NCBI RefSeq assembly: GCF_019649055.1
Contig: NW_026570234.1
Span: forward strand, 1,550,001-1,614,000
DNA from: Paramacrobiotus metropolitanus
Lineage: Eukaryota > Tardigrada > Eutardigrada > Parachela > Macrobiotidae
Length of the DNA: 64,000 bases
Direction of reading: 5' to 3'
Part shown: positions 11,022 to 20,989 of the stretch, in pieces
Layout: each line of letters begins with the position of its first letter
Position numbering within the stretch: the first letter of the stretch is position 1
Position numbers and translations under genes: made by a program
The notes under the pieces: model-generated
The model's input: only the letters and a program-made list of their open reading frames with translations
Told to the model about the DNA's origin: nothing
The model's database searches: none

Positions 11022-12499
11022 ATGTTGCCGACTTCACGTGGATTTAATATTATCCTTGCCTATATTATTACCACAACCTCGGCGGTAAGGTTTCCCCACT
11101 CTATACTTATTAATTTTTTAACTGTTCACCGTGAAAAATTTATTTCTCTGTATTAACTGTCATTAGGGTTGCTTGTGTGAATTTTGTTTACACAACGACT
11201 ACAAGAATGATGTAACTGATCTGAATCATCTGATAGACTAAAAATTAGCAATATGCCGACGTTCAATTCACGCCGCGTGCACGTGCGGCTTGCGCGTAAA
11301 ATATAAATTGTATAAACACAGCAGCGATTACAATCGCATCACGGCGAAGCAGCATTCGTGGTTTACTTGTTTATGAAAGAAACGAGTGCAAGTACCTTAA
11401 ATTACAGGCTGAAGTTTATAGGTTAAGAATATCAGCCTTGCTGTATTTTTACAGATAATCGCATTTCCGAAAGGGAAACTTACCGGTAGCTTCTAAAATG
11501 ATTGACTTGTGGAAAATTAAAAGCTTCGTGTACTCTACAATACTGGTATAAATTACTTGCTTGATACTTGACACTTGTACTACTTGCTTGCTTGTAGAGA
11601 TATTTGCTTGTATGTAGCAAGAATTTTCTTGATTGCAGAACGTACAAGGACGTCGGATGGCCGGCTACAGCGACACAGCAGTAGATTATGCCATCCAGCC
11701 GGGAATCTCGCTGAACCATCGCCCGCGGTACGCGTATCAGTCAGCAAAAACCCCACTCAAAGTTCCCCAATGGACTCCGGCAACCGCGCCCTACCACGTC
11801 GCTCCCGGATCGGGTGACGGACCAGCACCATGGCGAGGCCAGCACGTTTACACCCCGAAAAGCAACTGCAGCCAATGCATCCAGCCCACGCCCACCAGCA
11901 GCTCCACGACCGTAGCGTCATCTACTTGTCACGCCCGAACCTTCTGGCGCAAGATCACCGAAACGCTGACGACATGCTCCGACCAGGTTTGCGCACCCAC
12001 CTGCCTGAGCCTGGCCACGGCGTTACCGCAGACCATCGTGGAGGCTATGTGTGTCCGTACAATACAGACGACCTACACAACAGAACTACTCGAGCAACCT
12101 GTGTCTACGCCACCCCCAACAGATGCCCCGACTGGATTCGCTGTCCCAGGCGGGGTTTTTTCCGAGCCAGGGCTGATTGGGGATAGGAATGCTCTTGTCC
12201 GGCGTCGCAGAAAGGTGGACGTAGAGACACTAGTGGATTGTTCAGTGGCAACGTCACCGTGCGACATCATCACCATCCAGACGCCGGCACTGGGCAGCGG
12301 GGTGACGCTGTCGTCCGACGGCAATCCCTGCTACAGCATCACCGTGACACCCACCGTGACGCAGAAGGACACCTGCACCCTGGACGTGCAAGTAACCTCC
12401 TACGGGATAGGGGTCGGCACTATGGAGAACGGTGTTCCAACGCTGGCCACGGTGGTAGTGGATCCGGTGACATCTAGCGGGACGACGTGCACTCTCTAG
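11022..12499 (+). CDS. Secreted Thr/Ser/Cys-rich protein, two exons
   Basis: I join 11022-11084 and 11639-12499 (307 residues). Exon 1 encodes a 21-residue signal peptide-like start, MLPTSRGFNIILAYIITTTSA, followed by a GTAAGG donor in phase 0. Exon 2 opens after TTCTTGATTGCAG in the same phase, and the signal is followed directly by NVQGRRMAGYSD. The mature part has 12 cysteines, Pro/Thr/Ser-rich linkers (TPTSSSTTV, PVSTPPPTDAPT) and a tetrabasic RRRR at about 209-212 that could be a furin site, dividing it into two Cys-containing halves. The C-terminal half is Thr/Val-rich and beta-like. I do not recognise the family. An extracellular matrix or cuticle component is possible but unproven. 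AATAAA near 12850 could be the poly(A) signal. Confidence 0.65.
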
Positions 12500-13158
12500 T
12501 AACGCTGTGCACTTTCAAAATCCGTTAATTTTATTTAGTGGACTCGACTCTCCTGCCTCAGGCTCGCTGTGTGTTTGCTTATTGTCTTGGCCACGTGTTT
12601 TTAGCATCGAGAACACTGTCTTGACTGATGAACAGGCCGGGTAATTTTACATGGGTTCCTCTTATAAAAAGTATTAACTGATGATTATTGCAACCTTTCG
12701 CGGACGAAATCTGCATTGCTGTTGGTATAATTTGCCTACGGCAACGAGTAAAGTATGGTAAAAATGGTAATTTTTCGAAATGGTTTTGCAAATTTCGATT
12801 GCTTATACAGATAATTTTTACGTTAGGTAAAAGTGTCGACTGTTGTCTAATAAAACTGCAAGCACCTGATGTATCTGTACTTACTCGTACACTTTGTAAG
12901 CATGTTGGTATACTTTAACCCTATCGCTTCCCTTTGAAAATGCTTTACACACATGCGTACATTACGTCGATTTTCGATCATAATATGCGTCCATTTTCAT
13001 AAATCCGTTACACTGCACAAGCACATGATGCCCAGTTGTAGTCTCTCCGTAAATATTGCAGCGTGTGAGCCATCAGCGGGATACCGTACCAAACGTAACG
13101 CACTATATTATAGTGCGTTTAAAATGCCGACACTACCCGACCACCGGCACGATCAAGG
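12500..13158. other. 3' flank, no gene recognised
   Basis: This probably contains the 3' untranslated region of the preceding gene (TAATAAAA near 12849). Nothing else is supported. Confidence 0.45.
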
Positions 13159-13616
13159 TTAACCATCACAAAAAGGCTGCCAAACCCAGGCGGCTACAGT
13201 ATGGTGTACCATCGCTGTAACTTCCCCACGCAGATGGATGCGTTGACTGTACAGTCTGTACTTGCTGCTTATTATTACTATGTTTAGCTCCTTAGTGCAC
13301 CGGAGTTGGATGTCGTTCTCGTCTTTGGCATAGGACTTCTTATGCTTCTTCCCATCGGGATCGCATTCTTCGCCTTCCTTGTCAATGTAGTCCTTTTCCT
13401 TGGCCTTTCCCTTGCCCTTGTCGGTGGCGTTGGTATAGGCAACCTACGACAACCACAAACTCGTTACTGTAAAATTTACATGAATTGTTTAATTATCGTA
13501 AACATTAACACGCCAAAGCAAAGCATGCAGTAAAATATCGGTCAATAAATATTTGCTGTATATAAAAATTAATATTAGCAGATCATATAGGGCGTAAAGG
13601 TCAAACGCCACTTACG
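13159..13616 (-). CDS. Lysine-rich terminal exon of an unrecognised gene (5' end incomplete)
   Basis: On the minus strand, 13443-13159 is an open exon of 94 codons plus stop, after a TTGTCGTAG acceptor. It begins VAYTNATDKGKGKAKEKDY and continues with EGEECDPDGKKHKK and AKDENDIQLRCTKEL. Codons mostly end in G or C, supporting coding. Just upstream a GTAAGT donor at 13615 closes a hydrophobic stretch (VDRVLLVLFSVF) in the matching phase 0, as in a signal peptide, but that frame has no nearby ATG. The opposite strand encodes a hydrophobic 75-codon frame that is only the complement of the Lys codons. Function unknown; the last 40 residues may not be translated. Confidence 0.35.
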
Positions 13617-14329
13617 AAGACGGAGAAGAGGACGAGCAGAACTCGATCGACCAGCGTAAGACGTTCATGGCTGAAAGTAGTGAGTAACTGCTTGGATCGA
13701 AGAAAGGAATTAAAGTGTATTGGTTGTATTGCATTTTTCTGAACTGATGCGTAAGGCTGTGATTTTATCGCCAGTGTAGGATGGTTCGTGGATGTGGTAG
13801 AGCTCTTCGATTGTGCTGGGCAAGCTGTCCTTTTCCGAATTCTGCTACAGCCAGACTGCTTCCGACTATTTCCAACGGTCAAACAGCGGCAGGATGCGGA
13901 ATTGCTGATACAGCTGATGCCAGAAGCATGTCGATAGAAACGGGCACCACGGTCTCTCCTGGGCGTTCTCCGCCGGTAGGCATCCACGACATGGCGGACT
14001 GAACAGCAACTTGTGCCGATCTTGTGTTTCGGCTGGGACTCCGGGAAAATTGACATTAATGAGCTTTGGCTTTCCTATAGCTTCAACTCTTCGTCACCGC
14101 GTACACTGGTATTTCGGCTTATTCAGAGGCCCGTTTTTCGTATTTGTCCAAGGCTCCGGGACCCCGGGTCTCCGACACGGTGACAAACAAGTACGCTACA
14201 GCTACAGCCATATTAGAATTGCAAGCAAGTAAATGCAGTTGAATGCAGTTTAAACTAAAACTGTTCTTTGAGAAGTTTCTTAAGAATATTATTGTGACGT
14301 GCTGTGAGAGATAAGCGTGGTGTACATAC
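13617..14329. other. No gene recognised
   Basis: Overlapping open frames on both strands, none with splice partners or recognisable motifs. Confidence 0.35.
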
Positions 14330-14554
14330 GTTGCAGAACAACGCCCTCCAGGTTAACTATATTTGCATTCCTTTCCAGTTTAATTAATAAAGCCATTCCA
14401 ACCAAAAAAGCGTTTGCCGCTTGTTGGTCCGGCGATTCGTCTATTAACATTTTTACCGCCACCCGCCGGCGCTGTTGATCCGTGTGCGACTGCGATGGTT
14501 GTAACCATCCTTCGTACACGTAGCCGTACTGTCCCGTACCGAGGCAGGCATCTT
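14330..14554 (-). CDS. Orphan protein-kinase N-lobe exon (receptor tyrosine kinase-like)
   Basis: The exon lies between a TTTTGCAG acceptor and a GTATGT donor. It encodes the glycine-rich loop GTGQYGYVYEG, then RVAVKML with the ATP-binding lysine, then an alpha-C/beta-4 segment AFLVGMALLIKLERNANIVN ending LEGVVLQ. This order and the NIVNLEGVV motif resemble receptor tyrosine kinases. No exon with the catalytic loop or activation segment is found downstream on the minus strand before 13.6 kb, and nothing recognisable lies upstream. It is either an isolated gene fragment or part of a gene with long introns. Confidence 0.45.
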
Positions 14555-14689
14555 CTGCAAAATTGCATAGGTAACATATAAGAGATCCCTGTGGAATCGT
14601 ATAAGTTTAAAGTATGGCAGCCGGAGGTATTCCATTGCCATTCCGTGGTAGCATGCATGCTTCAGTTGCCTGACCTCTGCTTAGCTTCC

Positions 14690-15015
14690 CGGCAGTTTGC
14701 TGACTGAGATATTGCCGCTACAACCGACAAATTACTGACCGACAATTCGCTGACATACAGATTACTGACCTACAATTTCGCTGCCCGACTTCTTGCAAAA
14801 GCTATTTCCTTAATCATCAGCTTTCGTGTCGCAATGGTCCCATTTCCTAGGTTTCTTAGCTTGGTATTATCTTAGGTCCTTAGAGTTCTTTTGGGTTCCT
14901 TAACTTTTACAGTGTTTTTCTTCGGTTTCGAAACGGTTTACGGTTCTTACGTTTCTTGGGTTTGTTTAGATTTTTTAGGTTTTTAGGCTTTCTTAGTGGG
15001 TTTCTTAGATGCTAA
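14690..15015. repeat. Repeat element, one-sided version with TTCTTAGG core
   Basis: At 14690-14795 there are short repeats resembling GACAATTCGCTGAC and CAATTTCGCTGCC. They are followed at about 14830-15010 by a degenerate TTTCTTAGG array. The order matches the left half of the elements at 1318-1930 and 25140-27715, but the right inverted half is not seen. Confidence 0.5.
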
Positions 15016-15238
15016 TAGGATTTGTAAGACGAAATGGTCGCATACTCATACGTTCACATTCAGTACTGAAGTACGCATGCGGCGCGGTGCATCCGGTTGT
15101 CGTACTAGTGCACCGCGACAGAATGCGTACAGAATGCTGGGTATGGTTTACTGGACCTTTAATAAGTATCACGTGAAAGTACGAACTAAGTACTAGAAAA
15201 GAGAAGTTTGATTAAGTATGCAAACGAGACAGCGGCAA

Positions 15239-16243
15239 CTACTGCTCCTTAGGGGTGAACTGCCATTCACGCACCCCGATGTTAGGGGGCCAGTTGTCTG
15301 CCGTGAACATTTTTTCAGACTCACTGGCGTAAGAACCAACACGTGCGAACAAACTATTCTTACGACCCTTTTTAGCAGAATAAAGTGAGACAAATCTGAC
15401 AGAGATCCCGATGGATTCGATGGTTGCCTTCAAATCCCTACTGTAGTCGTCAGGGGTCTGGTGCTCAGTCTGCTCCAGCGGGGGGATGCCGTGTAGACAG
15501 AAATCCTTTTTCTCTCTTTCCTTGTCGGTTTTAGAGACACGCTTAAGCTGTAGGGTCGACATGATGATGTCATTTGAAGCGTTAGAAGCCTTCTCGCGAG
15601 TACCGCGAACCACTTTTCCCTTTTTAACGATGGTTGTCCAGGATTCTTTGGTAGCGGGCCCACTGAGAGGGGTTTCATCGAAGCAAGGAGGGGAAACCTT
15701 GCAGTCAGGGGTTGACGCTTGTGAAACTTCATTGGACGGGGAACCTTTCACTGGTGTGTCGACAGGTGTCGTTGTGGTGGATCGAAACCCGGAGGGTTGA
15801 GGAACTAATCCACCAGTTGCGACGGTATTCGTAGGTAATTTGACAGTGGTTGCTTTCAAGGCTGTAACTTCGTCCCGGAGTGCCTGCAGTGTTGCAGAGG
15901 CCTCATCGTACCTTTTCTGTCGTTCTTGTAGTTCGCGTATCTGGGCCTTCACCGTAGTTAGCTCTGCATTAAGGCGCTTGTTTTCTTCCACGATCGGGGT
16001 GATAAGCGGGGAGACTTGGGCCTGGAAGCACTTGGTAATCAAGCCGTTCAAATCCTCGTGGTATACAGGGTACTTTTGTACGCATTCCAGATCGCTGGCT
16101 ATGGCTGGGATCATCTGTCGTATCAAAGGGATAAGCTTGGTAAAAGACCACTGATCCTTGGCCGTTCCATCAGGGAATAGCTTGGCAAGTTTCTCAATGG
16201 AGAAAGGCTCGTAGCCATCATCCTCGCTGGCATTGTCAGGCAT
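15239..16243 (-). CDS. LINE ORF1-like protein: coiled coil plus RRM-like domain
   Basis: The ATG at 16243 gives 334 residues; the frame is open slightly further upstream without an ATG. A coiled coil is predicted by eye at about 85-130 (EENKRLNAELTTVKAQIREL). Then follow a Thr/Pro/Ser-rich linker, a basic segment near 200-215 (WTTIVKKGKVVRG), and at about 246-325 a segment starting KKDFCLHGIPPLEQ and including SLFARVGSYASESEKMF, which reads like the RRM-type domain of non-LTR retrotransposon ORF1 proteins. ORF1 proteins are RNA chaperones of the retrotransposition particle. No endonuclease or reverse transcriptase frame adjoins it, so it may be a truncated element or a domesticated gene. The intact frame is notable for an orphan. 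Confidence 0.45.
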   Translation of the reverse strand: MPDNASEDDGYEPFSIEKLAKLFPDGTAKDQWSFTKLIPLIRQMIPAIASDLECVQKYPVYHEDLNGLITKCFQAQVSPLITPIVEENKRLNAELTTVKAQIRELQERQKRYDEASATLQALRDEVTALKATTVKLPTNTVATGGLVPQPSGFRSTTTTPVDTPVKGSPSNEVSQASTPDCKVSPPCFDETPLSGPATKESWTTIVKKGKVVRGTREKASNASNDIIMSTLQLKRVSKTDKEREKKDFCLHGIPPLEQTEHQTPDDYSRDLKATIESIGISVRFVSLYSAKKGRKNSLFARVGSYASESEKMFTADNWPPNIGVREWQFTPKEQ

Positions 16244-16445
16244 GGTTGTCCAAAAGGGGAGCACGGGTCCGGCCCCAGATCCGTTGACAATGAATAAATC
16301 AGCCAAATTCTTTACACTCCCAGTCTTTGATTAAAAAGTGAAGGACTACCGGTCACTTGCTTCAAAACAAAACGGAGCGAACACAACCTTAAACTAACGG
16401 TATCACTAACCGTAAGTGAAAATTAATCGTCGCAGCAGATCGAGC

Positions 16446-16451
16446 TTTATT
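16446..16451 (-). terminator. Candidate poly(A) signal of the kinase gene
   Basis: The minus-strand AATAAA lies about 200 bases past the kinase stop codon, beyond the distal arm of the inverted repeat. If used, the mature transcript would contain both arms. Confidence 0.4.
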
Positions 16452-16502
16452 TGCAAGTACCAACAATACAATAAATACAATAAATTGAATATTTGTAACT
16501 TG

Positions 16503-16838
16503 TTTGAAGATCCCCGTCAAAGGTGGTCAGAAGACTCGAGATTATCGTCATCCCATTTCCAGTGTGGTGCCACAGCAGATCCTAGCGTCGTATGAGCTGC
16601 CGCATTCGTCTGTCTCTGTCACAAGTAAAATATTCGTACAATTTAAAACTAAACGGTCGGGGGAGTAGGTATGGGAGTATGCGACCGTTTAGTTTTAAAT
16701 TGTACGAATATTTTACTTGTGACAGAGACAGACGAATGCGGCAGCTCATACGACGCTAGGATCTGCTGTGGCACCACACTGGAAATGGGATGACGATAAT
16801 CTCGAGTCTTCTGACCACCTTTGACGGGGATCTTCAAA
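16503..16838. repeat. 157 bp perfect inverted repeat at the kinase 3' end
   Basis: Arms 16503-16659 and 16682-16838 are perfect reverse complements, separated by a 22 bp spacer (16660-16681). The right arm encodes about the last 50 kinase residues before the spacer. The left arm is an inverted second copy lying mostly after the stop codon. The final residues and stop codon come from the spacer and the first bases of the inverted copy. Confidence 0.95.
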
Positions 16839-18164
16839 TTCTCCCTCATTTGTTTTTTGAAAACTGTTTCTGTAGGGCCAACGTAAGACGGACTTTCCTC
16901 CAACAGTTTCTGCAGTAATTCATCCGCAGGTATCCGTTTTTCACTTGATATGCACAAGCATCGTTCGATACATGTTGCGAACGGCCCTGATATCTCCTCA
17001 CAATTAGGAACAAACGGAACGTATCCGTCGATGATCAGTTTAGCAAACGCCGGATCGGTTAGCTTATCACCGGCTTCGAGTTTCTGGAATTTATTCTTCC
17101 GCAGCCATTTCCTCTCCGTGCCGATGATGCAGCCAGCCAGTTCCAGCATAATACAACCCAGACTCCACATGTCGGTTTTTCGTCCGGGGTTTTCCGCTGG
17201 GAGTGATGTCTGGGAGAATTTTCGTAGCATCTCGGGCGACATGAAGCGTATTGTGCCACGCAGATGTGTGATGTCATCCGTGCACGTGACACTGCGCTTC
17301 ATCTGCACGAGATCGTCCAGGTCACCAATTAATAACCTATGCTGAGAATAACTTATGCCAAATGCCGATCCAGCCTTGACGAGTACGTTGGCCGGTTTGA
17401 GGTCGCCGTGTATAACGTTGTGGCTATGGAGGAAATGCAGTCCATGCGCTATATCCGTCGCAAAACTAACTGCTACACTCCATTTTGATAATTCCTTGTT
17501 GTCATAATATTTTTTTAGATGATCCGCAAGATCACCATCTGAAACACATATATTAGAAATTCAGGGTTACATAATTATTAACTGATCTATTTTATTCCGA
17601 TTTGCTTTAAAGTTTAAAGTTCGCTTTAAAAGAAATTTAAATATACGGTCGTAAGTTCGTAACTGAACGAAACCCAGACTTACTGAAATTTGCCCAAATT
17701 TTAAAAATAATTTTATCATTTCAGGAAATTGCTAATTATTTTTTTGAGCGGAAACGATGCATGATGACTGATGCACATATCAGAGCAAAAACATCTCTGG
17801 TTGAAAAAATTTTCCAGTTACCGGGATAATAGTCCATCATCAGCTCAACGGAAGACCTTCCCAAATTTTTAGTGATGGTAATTTTATGGTAAGCCACTAG
17901 ATTCTCGTGGCCAATAGCTAAAAGCATCTTCAATCGAGTCAGGCATTTCTCCCATTTTGTCGAGCAGGTCCAGATTTCCGCATCTTTATCTAAATGGACA
18001 GTTTTAACTGCCACAATCTGCTCTCCCTTAAAATTACCGCGATCCGTAATTGTCGCTCGGTAAATAACCCCAAACGCTCCTCTAGCAATAAAATCAACAT
18101 TGCTCTTATAATCGTACGCACAACTGCTGCCAAAATTTTCTCTATGAATAATCCCCAAATCCAT
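16649..18164 (-). CDS. Protein kinase with non-canonical catalytic motifs, two exons
   Basis: I join 18164-17822 and 17538-16649 (410 residues). The intron is 283 bp, with donor CCCG|GTAACT and acceptor TGTTTCAG|AT in phase 1. Motifs: glycine loop GAFGVIY (29-35), ATP lysine K54 in VAVK, catalytic loop HGDLKPAN (158-165, Gly replacing the usual Arg), metal-binding segment GDLDD (186-190, DFG changed to DLD), then GTIRFMSPE (209-217) in place of APE and DMWSLGC (237-243). Catalytic K, both Asp and the loop Asn remain, so activity is possible. The Ser/Thr-type lysine after HxD (DLKPAN) favours a Ser/Thr kinase. The C-terminus runs into a 157 bp inverted repeat, so the last 10 or so residues are novel. 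TTACAG just before the ATG suggests a 5' UTR intron. Confidence 0.8.
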
Positions 18165-18250
18165 GTGATACTCTGTAAGTGTATATATATGTAAAAAACG
18201 GTTTGCGCACGCTTTATCGGATTCCTATGGCTTCCACCTTGCAGTGACAT

Positions 18251-18861
18251 GTTTCCAGATATTGCTTGTCAAAATTTAAGTCAGTTCCTCATAGTGGTTT
18301 ACATTGATAACGAAAGTTGAAATACCGGTTGCTTCGATGTTTGTTCGGCTGTCTGCCTTCAGGGGATACAAGAGCAAGAATTATTGTTGTGTCTTGATAT
18401 AATATATTGTTTTAGGCAATTGCTCGAAGCGGCTCCGCTGGAAATTATGACAACTGGTATATCATCAAACAAGCTTACACCAACTGCTTAACCTCTGGAT
18501 GTATAATTTCTGCCAATACAATCATTACAGACGAGAGTCGAAATTAGGTGCATAGGTGATAAACGAAATTCTTCCGATATTTGACATGATTAGCCAAACT
18601 CAGAAAAACCTGGTACAATAATAAATGCGTTATATAACCGAAACCTTGCAAGACCAGGAGCATGCAGACCGTCAAATTGATAAGCAATTACGTACAGTTT
18701 AGAGTACCGAAACTTGCTCTAAAGGCATAAACGGTGCGGGTATAGCGAATCTGGCACACAATGCTGTTAGATCATCAAGAAATCGCTCAACAAAAACTTA
18801 AATTCGATCAGCCTACTTAGCATTCGATTAGCAGAAGTATAGACTGTTATTATATGTATCC
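18251..18861. other. No gene recognised
   Basis: AT-rich flank between the kinase and the satellite block; I see nothing supportable in it. Confidence 0.45.
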
Positions 18862-20805
18862 ATTATATTAAAGCAGGACTCTCTGTGCGTAACCGATCCC
18901 GCCTTCAAATCTGATTGGCCAGAACCAGCCTTACCTTTTTGATTGCCAGAACAAGACTTAGGTTTCCGATTGGCCAAAACCAGCCTTACGACAGTCATGC
19001 TTTTAACGTAACTAAGCTTTCTAAACTTTAGTGCCTGTAGGAAGTTCCTACTAGGAACTTTTACCTGATAAGCCATAACAACCGGTTCTACCTTCTGCTT
19101 TCGACCGTACTAAGGTTTCGAAACCTTAGTGCCTGTAGCCGGAGCTACCAGAGCAGCCAGAGCTACCGGATCAGCCAGAACAACCAGATCAGCCAGAAGT
19201 ACCGGCTCAGACAGAACAATCAGATCAGCCAGAACTAATAGAGCAGCCAGATAAACCAGAACTACCAGATCAGACAGAACTGCCAAATCTGCCAGATCAG
19301 CCTGCACTACCAGTTCTTACAAAAGTTACGCTTCCAAACACAAAAAGCTTTCAATGCTCAGTAAAGCTAAGCTTTGGAAAGCTTAGTACAACTAGGCTTT
19401 TGTAACCGGAAGGACACGCGTGCGGTACCCGCCCTAATAAGTCTTTGGTAACCGAAGGCAACGCGTGCGGTTCCCGCCTAAATTAACCTTTGGTAACCGA
19501 AGGCATTTTAAGCCTTTGGTCACCGGAAGCCACGCGTGCGATACCCGCATTAATAAGCCTTTAGTGACCGAAAGCCTTTTAAGCTTTTGGTCACTGAAGG
19601 CCAAGCGTGCGGTAGCCGCCTTATTGAGCCTTCGTTCACCGAAGGTTACGCCTGCGGTGCCCGCCTTGATTCTCCTTTGGTTGCCGAAGGCCTTTTAGGC
19701 CTGTGGTCACCGAAGACTTTTTAAGCCATTGCTCAGTGAATGTTTTGTAGCTGAAAGGTTAGTGTTGGGGATCCACACTTTTAGGCTGTGTAACTGAAAG
19801 GTGCGTGTGCAGGGTGAAGCCTTTTTGGCATTGTAACTGAAAGTGCGTGAGCCTGATAAAACCTTTTCGGCTTTGTAGCTGAAAGGTTAGTGTTTGGGAT
19901 CCACACTTTTAGGCTGTGCAACTGAAAGGTGCGTGTGCAGGGTGAAGCCCTTTTGGCATTGTAACTGAAAGTGCGTGAGCCTGATAAAACCTTTTCGGCT
20001 TTGTAGCTGAAAGGTTAGTGTTTGGGATCCACACTTTTAGGCTGTGCAACTGAAAGGTGCGTGTGCAGGGTGAAGCCCTTTTGGCATTGTAACTGAAAGT
20101 GCGTGAGCCTGATGAAACCTTTTCGGCTTTGTTAATGAAAGGTGGATGTGATTCATACTTTTAGGCTTTGTAACTGAAAGGTGCGTCTGCCAGATGAAAC
20201 CTTTTAGACTTTGTAGCTTAGAGGTGCATGTGAAGGTTGAAACCTTTTCGGCTTTGTAACGGAAAGGTGAGTGTGATTCATAGCTTCAGGCTGTGTAACT
20301 GAAAGGTGCGTGTGCCGGATGAAACCTTTTCAGCTTTGTACCTGAAAGGTGGATGTTGTTAATACTTTAAAGCTGTGTAGCTGAAAGGTACGAGTAGGGA
20401 CTGAAGCCTTTTAGGCTTTGTAGCTGAAAAGTGCGTGTGCCGGGTGACACCCTCTAAACTGTGTAACTGAAATGTGCGTGTGCTGGATGAAACTTTTTTG
20501 GCTTTGTAACTGAAAGGTGAGTGTGCCGGATGTAGTCGTTCAGGCTTTGTAATTGAAAGGTGCATTTGCCGGATGAAACTTTTTGGCTTTGTAACTGAAA
20601 GGTGAGTGTCCCTGATGTAACCTTTAGAGGCTTTGTAACTGAATGCGCGTGCCGGATGAAACCTTTTGAGGCTTTGTAGCTGAAAGTTGTGTGTACCGGA
20701 TGAAACCTTTCCGGCTTTTGCAACTTAAAGGAACATTTGCGGAATCCACTTTTTTGTTCTTACGCAGTTGAAGCTTTTCTGAGTACACCTGCCTCCTGCC
20801 TGTAA
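18862..20805. repeat. Composite satellite, copy 1
   Basis: The order is: a leader beginning TATTAAAGCA with two CTGATTGGCCAGAACCAGCC boxes; an 18 bp array of the type CCAGATCAGCCAGAACTA (about 19135-19315); units built on the near-palindrome CCTTTGGTCACCGAAGG with CGCGTGCGGTACCCGCC (about 19385-19735); an array of about 42 bp units of the type GGCTTTGTAACTGAAAGGTG (about 19742-20740); and a closing segment with TACGCAGTTGAAGC (about 20760). Open frames on either strand are translations of the repeats (for example poly Leu/Val/Ala). Confidence 0.85.
19771..20154. repeat. Higher-order repeat, about 128 bp x 3
   Basis: GGATCCACAC recurs at period 128 (ATCCACAC at 19771, 19899 and 20027). The blocks between are nearly identical, and each holds three of the basic 42 bp type units. 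Confidence 0.85.
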
Positions 20806-20989
20806 ACCTCCTGTTTGGAAAGCTAAGTCTTTACCAAGCTTAGCTTTCCAAACACATGTATTTCAGTACCTCAGGTACTATTACAGTACCTCAGGTACTG
20901 TACGAAGGTTACGGACTGGTTAGCCAGGTCAGCTAGATTTTATCTTTGCCTTCCGTTTCAACTAAGCCCTTCGAACCTTAGTACCGTAT

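Noticed and set aside
13306-13533. 75-residue hydrophobic plus-strand protein
   Set aside because: It is the antisense of the Lys/Glu-rich exon on the minus strand, whose codon third positions look like real coding.
19110-19307. 65-residue Leu/Val/Ala-rich hydrophobic protein
   Set aside because: It is the minus-strand translation of the 18 bp CCAGATCAGCCAGAACTA array; its composition follows the repeat.
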